From Bradyrhizobium liaoningense (GTDB lineage: Bacteria; Pseudomonadota; Alphaproteobacteria; Rhizobiales; Xanthobacteraceae): 64,000 bases of DNA. The stretch is taken from positions 1-64,000 of the forward strand of contig NZ_JAFCJS010000011.1 of the NCBI RefSeq assembly GCF_018130825.1, written 5' to 3'. This document shows positions 33,628 through 40,983 of this stretch, piece by piece (the first letter of the stretch is position 1; each line of letters starts with the position of its first letter). The translations under genes were made by a program, and so were the position numbers. Below the pieces are notes generated by a model. That model was given only the letters and a program-made list of their open reading frames with translations. It was not told where the DNA came from and did not search any database.

Positions 33628-35052
33628 TCAGTAGGCTTCCTGGTGGATCAGCGCCAGTGCGGTCTTCAGGATGATCCTGATGTCGAGCCAGATGCTCCAG
33701 TTGCTGACGTACCAGACATCGTACTCGACCCGCTTTTCCATCAGATCGATGGTCGGCGTCTCGCCGCGGAAGCCGTTGACCTGGGCCCAACCGGTCAAGC
33801 CCGGCTTCATGTGATGCCGGTAGACGTAATTGCTGATGAGCTGGTCGTAGTAATTGTCATGCGCGAGCGCATGCGGGCGCGGCCCGACCAGCGACATCTC
33901 GCCGCGCAAAACGTTCCAGAGCTGCGGCAGCTCGTCGATGCTGGTCCGCCGCAGCACGCGGCCGACCCGGGTGACCCGCGCGTCGCTCTTGGTCGCCTGC
34001 GTGACGACATGACCGTTCTCCGCCACGGTCATCGAGCGGAACTTCCAGATCTCGAACTGCTTGCCGTTGAAGCCGCGCCGGAACTGTTTGAAGATCACGG
34101 TGCCCTTGGAATCGAGCTTGATCATGATCGCAGCCGTCACCAGCAGCGGCGCCAGCAACAAAAGCGCGAAGGAAGCAATGCCGATGTCGAGGCAGCGCTT
34201 CTGCGCCTGCTCGAACACGCTGAGCGGCGCACGCTGGATCTCGATCGCGACCGTGCCGCTGACGGGCTGGAACGGACGCGAGACCAGATCGGCGATCGGA
34301 AAATCCGGCAGCAGGCGGATCGGCTGGGGAACGACGCGCAGGTGCTGGCTCAGCTTCTGGAGAAGCGGCATCTCGTCCCAGTCGATGACCAGGAGATATT
34401 CTTCCACGTCCGCCGTCCGGGCCTGACGAATGATGTCGCGGATCTCGCGATCCCAGCCCGCGCCCTCCTCGGACGGCTCGAGCACGAAATGCCGCACGAC
34501 ATTGAAGCCGTGCTTGCGCAGGTCCTTGAATCGGGTCGAGGTGAAATCGAGGGGCTTGAGGCTGAGCAGCACGACCTTGCGGTCGACGAGACGGCCCTTG
34601 GCATAGCTCGAGGTGAGACCCAGGCGCCACAACACGCGCAGTCCGCCCAAGGCAATGCCGCCGGTCGCGGCGAACAACAGCGTGGTTCCGCGCGACAGAT
34701 CCGCAGACGATTTGAGCAGGAACGCCTCGACGGCGAGAATGGTCAGCGAGATCAGCCAGACCGCCAGGCTCTTGCGCAGCTGCCACATCGTGTTCAGCAG
34801 GCGATGGTGATCGTAGACGCCCTGGAAGTAGGAGATCATCACGAACACCGCGGCGACGACGAGACCGGCTCCGACGGATGAATCCTGCTCGACCACGAGC
34901 ACGCGATACAGGCCGCTCGCCGCGAAATAGCTGAGCAGCACCGCGACGAAGTCACCTGCGATCAAAGCCACCTGGAGGGGTCTCTGGAGGGCACCGCGTC
35001 GGTTCGATATTCCCGAATAATAGTTTTCCGAACCGTAAGTTGCTACAGCCAT
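33628..35052 (-). CDS. Undecaprenyl-phosphate sugar-phosphate transferase (initiating enzyme, WcaJ/ExoY-type)
   Basis: 474 residues. Four N-terminal membrane spans (about 25-130) precede a CoA-binding-like central domain (KVVLLSLKPLDFTSTRFKDL). The bacterial sugar transferase domain then starts KRCLDIGIASFALLLLAPLL, with FKQFRRGFNGKQFEIWKFRS, RRTSIDELPQLWNVLRGEMS, LVGPRP, and PGLTGWAQVNGFRGET. These are the diagnostic motifs of polyprenyl glycosylphosphotransferases that put the first sugar-1-phosphate on undecaprenyl phosphate and so start repeat-unit synthesis. Convergent with the operon ending at 33494. It is the only initiating transferase in the window. Confidence 0.93.
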   Translation of the reverse strand: MAVATYGSENYYSGISNRRGALQRPLQVALIAGDFVAVLLSYFAASGLYRVLVVEQDSSVGAGLVVAAVFVMISYFQGVYDHHRLLNTMWQLRKSLAVWLISLTILAVEAFLLKSSADLSRGTTLLFAATGGIALGGLRVLWRLGLTSSYAKGRLVDRKVVLLSLKPLDFTSTRFKDLRKHGFNVVRHFVLEPSEEGAGWDREIRDIIRQARTADVEEYLLVIDWDEMPLLQKLSQHLRVVPQPIRLLPDFPIADLVSRPFQPVSGTVAIEIQRAPLSVFEQAQKRCLDIGIASFALLLLAPLLVTAAIMIKLDSKGTVIFKQFRRGFNGKQFEIWKFRSMTVAENGHVVTQATKSDARVTRVGRVLRRTSIDELPQLWNVLRGEMSLVGPRPHALAHDNYYDQLISNYVYRHHMKPGLTGWAQVNGFRGETPTIDLMEKRVEYDVWYVSNWSIWLDIRIILKTALALIHQEAY

Positions 35053-35393
35053 CCGAACCTCGCTGCCTCGTCACGCTCTCTCGCAATGGATGCGAGCAAT
35101 CCGCCAAAATTCTCGATGCGCGCCAAGTATATCTTAACTAAACAAAGCGACATTGCGGCAGTGCACCGAAAAAATCAAACCGATTTTTCTGCAACGCAGC
35201 GTCGTTGCAAGTGAATGCACAAACTACTGTCACGCATGTGACAATTATGCGGGCATCACGCCACGATTTCCGTCAAATCGCGTCATTTGAGCGCAACATG
35301 TCGCGCGCATTTGAACAGCTGTTCAACCATGCCGCTTAAGCCGTTATTAGCTCGCGGCCATTAACACTCGTGACCAATTCAGGGAGTTGTGTC
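35053..35393. promoter_or_regulatory. AT-richer divergent region with several dyads
   Basis: 341 bp upstream of the initiating transferase (minus) and the gene at 35394 (plus). It contains the small hairpin AAAAATC/GATTTTT (about 35170-35188), GCAACG-N6-CGTTGC at 35191-35208 and a 16-bp dyad TGTCAC-GCAT-GTGACA at 35228-35243. These are plausible operators controlling the first step of exopolysaccharide synthesis. No coding sequence is supported. Confidence 0.5.
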
Positions 35394-35672
35394 GTGAGTA
35401 CGGTTGCCGTTTTCAGCCTGTTGATCGGATCGTTGCTGGGAGGCCGATTCCGAGTCTTCATCCTGCCGCCCGTCATCCTCGTCGGTGCGGCGATCCTCGG
35501 TGCGGGCTTGACCTGGCAAGGACATGATTCGGCACACATCGTTGTCACGATTCTTGTTTTTGCGGCGGTGCTCCAGCTTGGCTATTTCTGCGGCGCGGCT
35601 GTGGTCCGCGCGCGGGCGTCTGCCTATCGCGGCAAGGCCGCGCCCTCGTTCGACGGCCCGAGCTTCGGCTAG
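35394..35672 (+). CDS. Small membrane protein, hypothetical (about 92 aa)
   Basis: Start GTG 35394 is chosen because CAGGGAG lies 7 bp upstream; the frame is open from 35370. The protein has two to three hydrophobic segments (STVAVFSLLIGSLLGG, IILPP-like VFILPPVILVGAAILGAGLT, IVVTILVFAAVLQLGYFCGA) and an Arg-rich tail. It resembles small inner-membrane proteins often found beside rhizobial exopolysaccharide genes, but no domain is recognisable. Confidence 0.7.
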   Translation: MSTVAVFSLLIGSLLGGRFRVFILPPVILVGAAILGAGLTWQGHDSAHIVVTILVFAAVLQLGYFCGAAVVRARASAYRGKAAPSFDGPSFG

Positions 35673-35842
35673 TCGGCTGGACACGCTGGGGATCGACGGC
35701 TCGCCAAGCGGCGGGATATCGATCAGCCCGCAGAAATCAACCTTTACGCGCGGAAGGTAGGGAAAAAGCGGCTCGTGGCGCCCGGTTTTGGTCGATAGGA
35801 TATTGACATCCCGGGCGAAGCTCTCTGAAAGAGTTGCACCCC

Positions 35843-36577
35843 ATGTCCACGACCGCGCCCAAAAATTCGCCCCGGCCGAAGCTACCGAATGGCGTGCGCA
35901 TCTATGCGATGAGCGACATCCACGGCTGCGCGCATCTGCTCGAGCAGATGTTTGCCGTCATCGACGCGGATATGGCGAACAGCCGGCCCTATCGCGCCAT
36001 CGAGGTCTTCCTGGGCGACTACATCGACCGCGGGCCGGATTCGCGCCACACCCTCGACCTCCTGATCCAGCGCAGCCGCCGCCGCAACACGGTGTTTCTC
36101 AAGGGCAATCACGAAGCCTATTTCACCTCGGTGCTGGAGGACCCCTCGCGCACCACCGAATGGTTTCAGTTCGGCGGGCTCCAGACCATGATGTCCTACG
36201 GCGTGTCCGCGGCGCCCGGCCTCAGCAAGGACGAACAGTCAGATCTCGTGCGCGAGCTCACCTCCGCGATGCCGCCGGAGCACATCGCATTCCTGCGCCA
36301 GCTGCGGCCGACATTCACATGCGGCGACTTCTTCTTCGTCCATGCGGGGGTGCGCCCGGGCATTCCGCTCTCCGAACAGCGCGAGTCAGATCTGTTGTGG
36401 ATCAGGGACGAATTCCTGCAGAGCAAGCGGCGGTTCGGCAAGTACGTCGTGCACGGTCACACGCCGGTGAAGCAGGCCGAGCTGCTGGAGAATCGCGCCA
36501 ACATCGACACCGGCGCGTATGCCACCGGAAATCTGACGCTGCTGTCCATCCAGGGCAACAGCATGCTCGCAATCTAG
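35843..36577 (+). CDS. PPP-family metallophosphatase (serine/threonine phosphatase-like)
   Basis: 244 residues from ATG 35843. The metal-binding motifs are all present in order: SDIHGCAHLL (GDxHG-like), FLGDYIDRGPDS (GDxxDRG), FLKGNHEAYF (GNHE), FFFVHAGVRPGI (HAG) and VVHGHTPVKQ. These are the hallmarks of PPP phosphatases with a dinuclear metal centre, including bacterial PrpA/diadenosine tetraphosphatase-like enzymes; the substrate is not resolved. Next to the exopolysaccharide operon this could be relevant to the BY-kinase (inference only). No signal peptide, so cytoplasmic. Confidence 0.88.
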   Translation: MSTTAPKNSPRPKLPNGVRIYAMSDIHGCAHLLEQMFAVIDADMANSRPYRAIEVFLGDYIDRGPDSRHTLDLLIQRSRRRNTVFLKGNHEAYFTSVLEDPSRTTEWFQFGGLQTMMSYGVSAAPGLSKDEQSDLVRELTSAMPPEHIAFLRQLRPTFTCGDFFFVHAGVRPGIPLSEQRESDLLWIRDEFLQSKRRFGKYVVHGHTPVKQAELLENRANIDTGAYATGNLTLLSIQGNSMLAI

Positions 36578-36595
36578 CAGCCTGCGCCCGGCACT

Positions 36596-37018
36596 CTAAT
36601 TGGTGGAGCTTGCGGGAGGCTTGTGTTCCGGAAAGCGGCTCAGCACCGCCGCCTTCAGGAACTTGAAATGCGCGATCGAAGCGCCGAGCTCCTTGAGCCG
36701 GCGCTGGCCGTTCAGGATTTCCTTGTCGAACAAATCCTGGTGATGGTTGTCGAGCGCCTCGCGCTCGAGATATTCGTCGTCGCCGTTGCCGATGGTCACC
36801 GCCGCACGCGCCAGCACGTCCTCGACCCGGCGGTTCAAGCCCGACTGTTCCCGCTCCGCCGCGTGGAGCGCATCCTCGATCGCGGTCATGATGGCTTCGA
36901 TCCGCGTGCGGTCGGTTTCGGCGTCTCGCTCGGGCGAGCGCGCCCGGAAGGTCTGCTCTCCTCCGAAACGGTCCTTCAGGAAGTTATGGGTGCGGGCCCG
37001 CAAGAAGAGCTGAAACAT
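36596..37018 (-). CDS. Hypothetical helical protein (140 aa)
   Basis: A soluble, charged, helix-rich protein starting MFQLFLRARTHNFLKDRFGG with possible coiled-coil segments (IEAIMTAIEDALHAAEREQS, LNRRVEDVLARAA). Convergent with the phosphatase by 18 bp. No known domain was recognised. Gene-like codon usage, a complete frame and tight spacing support it. Confidence 0.6.
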   Translation of the reverse strand: MFQLFLRARTHNFLKDRFGGEQTFRARSPERDAETDRTRIEAIMTAIEDALHAAEREQSGLNRRVEDVLARAAVTIGNGDDEYLEREALDNHHQDLFDKEILNGQRRLKELGASIAHFKFLKAAVLSRFPEHKPPASSTN

Positions 37019-37069
37019 GCGTGCATTTTCCGGTTCGAGGCGCCAGACCAGAAAATGGGTCCGGGATGG

Positions 37070-37516
37070 TTAATAAAGGTTGAATCCTTCGCGCCGTTCG
37101 GTGCGGCTTTGCGCCATCCAGGCCTTCCAGGCGCCCTCGTGCTTCTCATAGAGCTCGAGCCGGCGCCGCTCACCGGCATCCGGCCACATATCACCGCCAC
37201 CGGACGCCAGCTGCACCCGGCCCGGCGCCTGTCCGCTGTCGAGCCGCTCGAACTCGAACGTCTCCTCGGGCGTCAGGCCAATCAGGACGCGCCGGCCTCC
37301 CGCATCGACGAAATACCGCCGCGGCGCGGTGTCCGTCGAACCGGTGAAGGCGTCTAGCCGCGTTCCCGTCATCATCCACTCCCCTGCCGCGATACAAGCC
37401 GGCGCGCCGGTTGCAAACCATCGAAATGCACGCAGCGCCCCTCGCCGACGTGATGCGCCAGTCTCGTCTTCGAGTTGTGTCGAGATCATGATGAGCGGCG
37501 CTGATTTTCTTGCCAC
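37070..37516 (-). CDS. Hypothetical protein (up to 148 aa)
   Basis: Starts at GTG 37516 or ATG 37489; the early residues are uncertain. The body reads RRYFVDAGGRRVLIGLTPEE, TFEFERLD, VQLASGGGDMWPDAGERRRL, ELYEKHEGAWKAWMAQSRTE. This looks like a small soluble alpha/beta protein. It lies upstream of the hypothetical gene at 36596 on the same strand. No family is recognised. Confidence 0.6.
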   Translation of the reverse strand: MARKSAPLIMISTQLEDETGASRRRGALRAFRWFATGAPACIAAGEWMMTGTRLDAFTGSTDTAPRRYFVDAGGRRVLIGLTPEETFEFERLDSGQAPGRVQLASGGGDMWPDAGERRRLELYEKHEGAWKAWMAQSRTERREGFNLY

Positions 37517-37567
37517 GCCCGAGATTTTTTGGGCAGCACCGTGCTTGCGAAGCGATCCGTCGCGCGC

Positions 37568-37723
37568 TCAGCTGAAGAACCAGAGGAACAACCTCACCAG
37601 CAACAGCGTGATGAAATACACCCATCCCGCCATCGCAATCAGCGCAACGCTGAAAAATGCGCCTTCGAATGCCCACTCTCTGATCTTCGTGAGGGGAAGT
37701 GCCGCTCGCGCTTTCTGAAGCAT
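37568..37723 (-). CDS. Small single-span membrane protein (51 aa)
   Basis: From ATG 37723 the protein is MLQKARAALPLTKIREWAFE followed by a hydrophobic segment GAFFSVALIAMAGWVYFITL and an LFLWFFS end. A longer frame back to 37822 exists but adds a charged, non-homologous-looking extension. Small and unrecognised; support is the hydrophobic pattern and proximity to the next minus-strand gene. Confidence 0.5.
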   Translation of the reverse strand: MLQKARAALPLTKIREWAFEGAFFSVALIAMAGWVYFITLLLVRLFLWFFS

Positions 37724-38441
37724 CTCGGTCTTCTGATTTGTTTGATTTGTTCGCGGTCGTTGGCGCGACCATAGCCGAACGAATTCGACGATCTCGTGAC
37801 GTCTCGTCTGAGCGACGCGCAATGCTGCTCGTCGAGATTGAGTGCGGGAGGCATGCCGCCGCGATTGGATCGATTCTGGTTCGGCACGGTTGCGATCAGC
37901 CCGGCGCGATGATTCAATTCAAATCGACTCCGCGCCCCGCAAGCGCCGCCGGCCCGACAACGATTCTGCAATCGCGCCCAAGTGATCGTGGCGAGGCGAT
38001 GTCCACGGATTTGTCGTCCGTCATTCACAGATGCGGCGGTTGGCGCGCCGGCTTCGACGGCCCCGGCTTCGCACAAGGGCTCGCGGCCCGATCGGCTTCG
38101 TCGCGGATCGGCGCCGCCGTGACCTCACGCCATGAATCGCGGCGATATCGAACGCGATCCCCGCCCGGCATCCTCGCCGAGGTTCGAGCTCCGTTGCCGC
38201 CTCGGATCAACCTCGGCGGGCGAAAACCCCGTGGTACTACGGAGCGCCGCGCGCCGATTTCGTCCTGGTAAGGTTGAGCGGTTAGCTTAATCCGCGGTGT
38301 TTGTTGCGAATGCCGAAGGATCGCATATCCATCTTCGCACCGGGCTCCCCCAAGCCCGGCCCCACCCAAGCAAAGCCGTCGAGCGAACGTGGGTCCGCTT
38401 GGCGGCTTTGTCGTTGTGTCGACGAGAGGATGAATTCGGTT
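37724..38441. other. 718-bp stretch without a confident gene
   Basis: Open frames exist on both strands, but none shows recognisable protein sequence. A 52-codon frame from ATG 38132 to TAA 38290 (MNRGDIERDPRPASSP...) is the least unlikely candidate. Two hairpins lie near the right end: CCGGGCT/AGCCCGG around 38340-38358, and AAAGCCG...CGGCTTT at 38372-38409, just upstream of the small gene at 38442. Confidence 0.4.
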
Positions 38442-38615
38442 ATGGCGCGCAGGCCCTGGTCGTTCAAGGAAGACCGCCGGCTGATGGAATTGGCCAAGTC
38501 TTCGACATCGCTGGAAGAGGCGGCGAAACTTCTCGGTCGCTCGCCCGACGCGATCAAGCGCATGGCCTTGCGTCTCGGCTTGTCGCTGAAATCCAAGAGC
38601 ACCAAGAAGAACTGA
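38442..38615 (+). CDS. Small Myb/SANT-like DNA-binding protein candidate (57 aa)
   Basis: From ATG 38442: MARRPWSFKEDRRLMELAKS, then STSLEEAAKLLGRSPDAIKR MALRLGLS and a Lys-rich tail. The W-x(3)-ED spacing followed by a helix-turn-helix-like segment AAKLLGRSPDAIKRMALRLG resembles SANT/Myb or sigma-4-like helices that bind DNA. ATG 38430 (MNSVMARRPW) has GAGAGG directly before it, so either start is possible. A hairpin precedes the gene at 38372-38409. Confidence 0.7.
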   Translation: MARRPWSFKEDRRLMELAKSSTSLEEAAKLLGRSPDAIKRMALRLGLSLKSKSTKKN

Positions 38616-38848
38616 CGCCCGCCGCGCCGGTCGCGCGCGACAGCTCATGGACGTGCGCGCCTCCCCGCATCAAGCGACGGAAGGCCGCCAAACGACGCAA
38701 GCCCAAATACCTTCAGCACACTCGATCTCTCCGCGCCGGGATGTTAAGCTGCCCAGCGACGACAATTGAGCGTCGTCCTTTTTTCGGCGGAGAATGATCG
38801 CGCGACCGGCTGCGATATCCGCTCGATCGTTTGTTGGAGGAATGCACC

Positions 38849-39100
38849 ATGTTGTCCCGCGCACTCGCCGTCGCCCTGCTCCTGGCTCTGCCTTCCATGG
38901 CGTCGGCGCAAGTCCCCGTGCGGTTCGGATTTCCGAACGGTGCGCCGTGGTGCGCCTTTGGCTTCGATTGCAGATTCCTGAACTACCGGGAATGCGCGGA
39001 CTGGATCTATGATCCGGCGCGGAACTGCCTCAAGAATCCGTACTTCGCGGCCCACTACCCGACCAATGTCGACAAGGGCTGGTCCTACAATCGACGCTGA
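38849..39100 (+). CDS. Small secreted Cys-containing protein (DUF3551-like)
   Basis: 83 residues. Start ATG 38849 with GGAGG nine bases upstream (TTGGAGGAATGCACC). Signal peptide MLSRALAVALLLALPSMASA, then a mature domain with PWCAFGFDCRFLNYRECADW and ARNCLKNPYFAAH: four cysteines arranged as in the DUF3551 family of small rhizobial secreted proteins. Function unknown. An upstream in-frame ATG at 38831 would add six residues before the signal. Confidence 0.7.
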   Translation: MLSRALAVALLLALPSMASAQVPVRFGFPNGAPWCAFGFDCRFLNYRECADWIYDPARNCLKNPYFAAHYPTNVDKGWSYNRR

Positions 39101-39130
39101 ACGTCACGTCCCGCGAACGACTTTGTCACG

Positions 39131-39156
39131 CTCGGGCGCATAGCTTTGCGCCTGAG
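39131..39156. terminator. Hairpin after secreted protein gene
   Basis: CTCGGGCGCA / TGCGCCTGAG stem (one G-T pair) with a TAGCTT loop, 30 bp past the stop at 39100. No T-run follows. Confidence 0.4.
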
Positions 39157-39273
39157 CCTGCTCATCGGTGACTCCTGTCAAGGTGGGACGATCGCCTGCC
39201 CGCTCCGCAAAGGCGGAACTCTCGGCCGCGCCCTGCATTGTTTCCATGAGAAATGCGGGAAGCGGAGGCCGTC

Positions 39274-39432
39274 GTGGCAAACTCCTTCCTTGTTGTGATG
39301 TCGATCTGGTTCGGCATCAACATCTTGTTCGCGGCAGTTCGGCTGTGGGTCACCAGGCCGAAGAACCGGCGGATCGACGCCCGCTCCGGCCAACTCAGAA
39401 CAGCCTGCGTGAAATCGCGGCAGCACGCGTGA
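39274..39432 (+). CDS. Small membrane protein candidate (52 aa)
   Basis: GTG 39274 preceded by AGCGGAGG at a good distance; ATG 39253 is also in frame. The sequence reads VANSFLVVMSIWFGINILFA, a single hydrophobic span, then AVRLWVTRPKNRRIDARSGQ, a basic tail. It has the look of a short inner-membrane protein. Not identified further. Confidence 0.5.
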   Translation: MANSFLVVMSIWFGINILFAAVRLWVTRPKNRRIDARSGQLRTACVKSRQHA

Positions 39433-39580
39433 TGTGATCCAGACCGTCGTCGCAATGGATCGTCATCGCCGATCGGCGATTTGCCCGTGAACCCCGGTCC
39501 ATGCGCTGAAGGTTCGTGAACTTTAACGATGTTCTTGGCTTTCGAAAGCGGCTGGCCGGCGGAGCCGTTATGCTGGCGCC

Positions 39581-39946
39581 ATGCGCCGCAACCATCTCAT
39601 CGCAGCCGCGGGAATCTGCCTCGCACTCATCATCTACGCCACTCTCGCCAAGCTCGCAGGCAGGCCGGTGCTCATGGGCCACGCGGAGGCCTATTGGGTC
39701 GTCGTCATCGAGCGCTTCAGCGCCTATGGCCTGTTGGGCTTCCTTCTGTCCTTCCTGTTGCCCGGGCGGTTCAAGCTGGCTTGCATGTTCGTGGTGGCCG
39801 TCGCGATTGGACTCGAGGTGCTGCAGGCGGTAACGCCGGATCGCGATCCGCGGCTCACAGATGTGCTGCAGAAGGCCGCCGGCGGCACCGTCGGCGTCCT
39901 TCTGGCCCAAACCATCCTGGCTTTCCTGCCGCGGCCGCCATCCTAG
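39581..39946 (+). CDS. VanZ-like membrane protein
   Basis: 121 residues with three to four membrane spans: LIAAAGICLALIIYATLAKL, FSAYGLLGFLLSFLLPGRF, LACMFVVAVAIGLEVLQAVT, and GTVGVLLAQTILAFLP. The short GLEVLQAVTPDRDPRLTDVLQKAAG segment (E-x-LQ ... R-x-x-D-x-x-x-N/K-x-x-G) is the VanZ signature. VanZ-like proteins are small membrane proteins of largely unknown function. Convergent with the gene at 39969. Confidence 0.78.
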   Translation: MRRNHLIAAAGICLALIIYATLAKLAGRPVLMGHAEAYWVVVIERFSAYGLLGFLLSFLLPGRFKLACMFVVAVAIGLEVLQAVTPDRDPRLTDVLQKAAGGTVGVLLAQTILAFLPRPPS

Positions 39947-39968
39947 TCGTGCAGGTGGCGCAGCGGAG

Positions 39969-40253
39969 TTACGCCACGCCGCGCCTGAGGCTCTCGTGCT
40001 CGGTCGCGAGAACGCCGGACATCTGCCGATGGGTCTCGCGCAGCGCTGCGATCGCATCGTCGAGCGCGACGTCGGCTTCGCGAATGGTCTCGAAGAACCG
40101 GCCCATCAATGCCGGGCTCAGCTTGACGCGCGTGTTCCCATCACGGCTCTTGCGGCGATCGAGCGACAGATGCAGCGCCTGCAGCCGTGCTTCGGCAGCG
40201 CTGCAGCCGTTGAGTGTCGCGAGCTCGTCGTATGTCATCCAGATTTGAGGCAT
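39969..40253 (-). CDS. Hypothetical protein with helical, possibly excisionase-like N-terminus (94 aa)
   Basis: MPQIWMTYDELATLNGCSAA EARLQALHLSLDRRKSRDGN is followed by TRVKLSPALMGRFFETI and a helical C-terminus. The start looks like a winged-helix excisionase/MerR-type tyrosine-containing N-terminus (WMTYDELATLNGCS-x-A), seen in many alphaproteobacterial small proteins that recognise DNA. This is a resemblance, not an identification. Gene is complete; spacing to the convergent VanZ gene is 22 bp. Confidence 0.65.
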   Translation of the reverse strand: MPQIWMTYDELATLNGCSAAEARLQALHLSLDRRKSRDGNTRVKLSPALMGRFFETIREADVALDDAIAALRETHRQMSGVLATEHESLRRGVA

Positions 40254-40378
40254 GTCCCTGTCCGCCTTTTGTTATGGGCCTCAACCTAGAGGTCACCTCT
40301 AAAAGCAGGGTTGCTGCAGTGCAGTCCCGCGATGTTTTCGCGACAACAGCGTCAATGCAAAGCTAAGACGCCGGCGCC

Positions 40379-40828
40379 TCAGGACAGCGGAGGAGCCTTG
40401 GTCGGTGTGAACGGATGGCGCGGCCGGGTCCGGCTGTCGAGGCCCTTCGGCAATTTGTCGGCGTTGAGCCTGACCACCGCACAGCGCCCGTCGGAGGCCG
40501 GCGCATCCTCCTGGCTGTAGATCAGCGTCGCCTCGAACTTCACGTCGGGTGCTTCCCTGGCCGTTCCCGTGCAGGTCGCCAGCAGGCCGTTGCATACGCC
40601 CGAGAGGTCGACCTCGACCCGGTCCGGCCCGAACACGTTCGGCGGACCATCGGAGTGCCGGTTCACGGTCAAGACCGCCGAGAAGTGCTTCTCCTCGACA
40701 CGATACGAGCCGCCATAGGTGAAGAAGCTGTCGCTGCCCGAAATCCGGCCCCCGGCGAGATCCACCACGCCAGTGCCCTGGCCACGCGCGGTCCTGAACC
40801 AGGCAGCGTATTTGCCGTCTTTCAACAT
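40379..40828 (-). CDS. GrlR-like regulatory protein
   Basis: 149 residues from ATG 40828: MLKDGKYAAWFRTARGQGTG VVDLAGGRISGSDSFFTYGG SYRV, then FSAVLTVNRHSDGPPNVFGP DRVEVDLSGVC. This matches the GrlR fold: a beta-rich start with the DGKYxAWF and GSDSFFTYGGSY motifs. GrlR represses type III secretion in enterobacteria by binding an activator; rhizobial homologues are of unknown role. The frame is open further upstream to 40987, but the extension is not homologous. Separated from the chemotaxis operon by 155 bp. Confidence 0.78.
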   Translation of the reverse strand: MLKDGKYAAWFRTARGQGTGVVDLAGGRISGSDSFFTYGGSYRVEEKHFSAVLTVNRHSDGPPNVFGPDRVEVDLSGVCNGLLATCTGTAREAPDVKFEATLIYSQEDAPASDGRCAVVRLNADKLPKGLDSRTRPRHPFTPTKAPPLS

Positions 40829-40983
40829 ACGAAATTTCTCGACGCGAAGTTGACGGACTATTTGCGACCAACTCTGGGGCGCGACAATGGCCAACCCACC
40901 AGCGCTGTCGGCAAGGTTAACGTCCCGAAAACCCGATCCATCGAATTGCGGTAGAGGCGCGCGCGGTGACGCGGGCGCGGACG

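Noticed and set aside
37070..38441. Several open frames on both strands between 37.0 and 38.4 kb.
   Set aside because: Most overlap on opposite strands with no recognisable protein character. Only the genes at 37070 and 37568 and the small gene at 38442 were kept.
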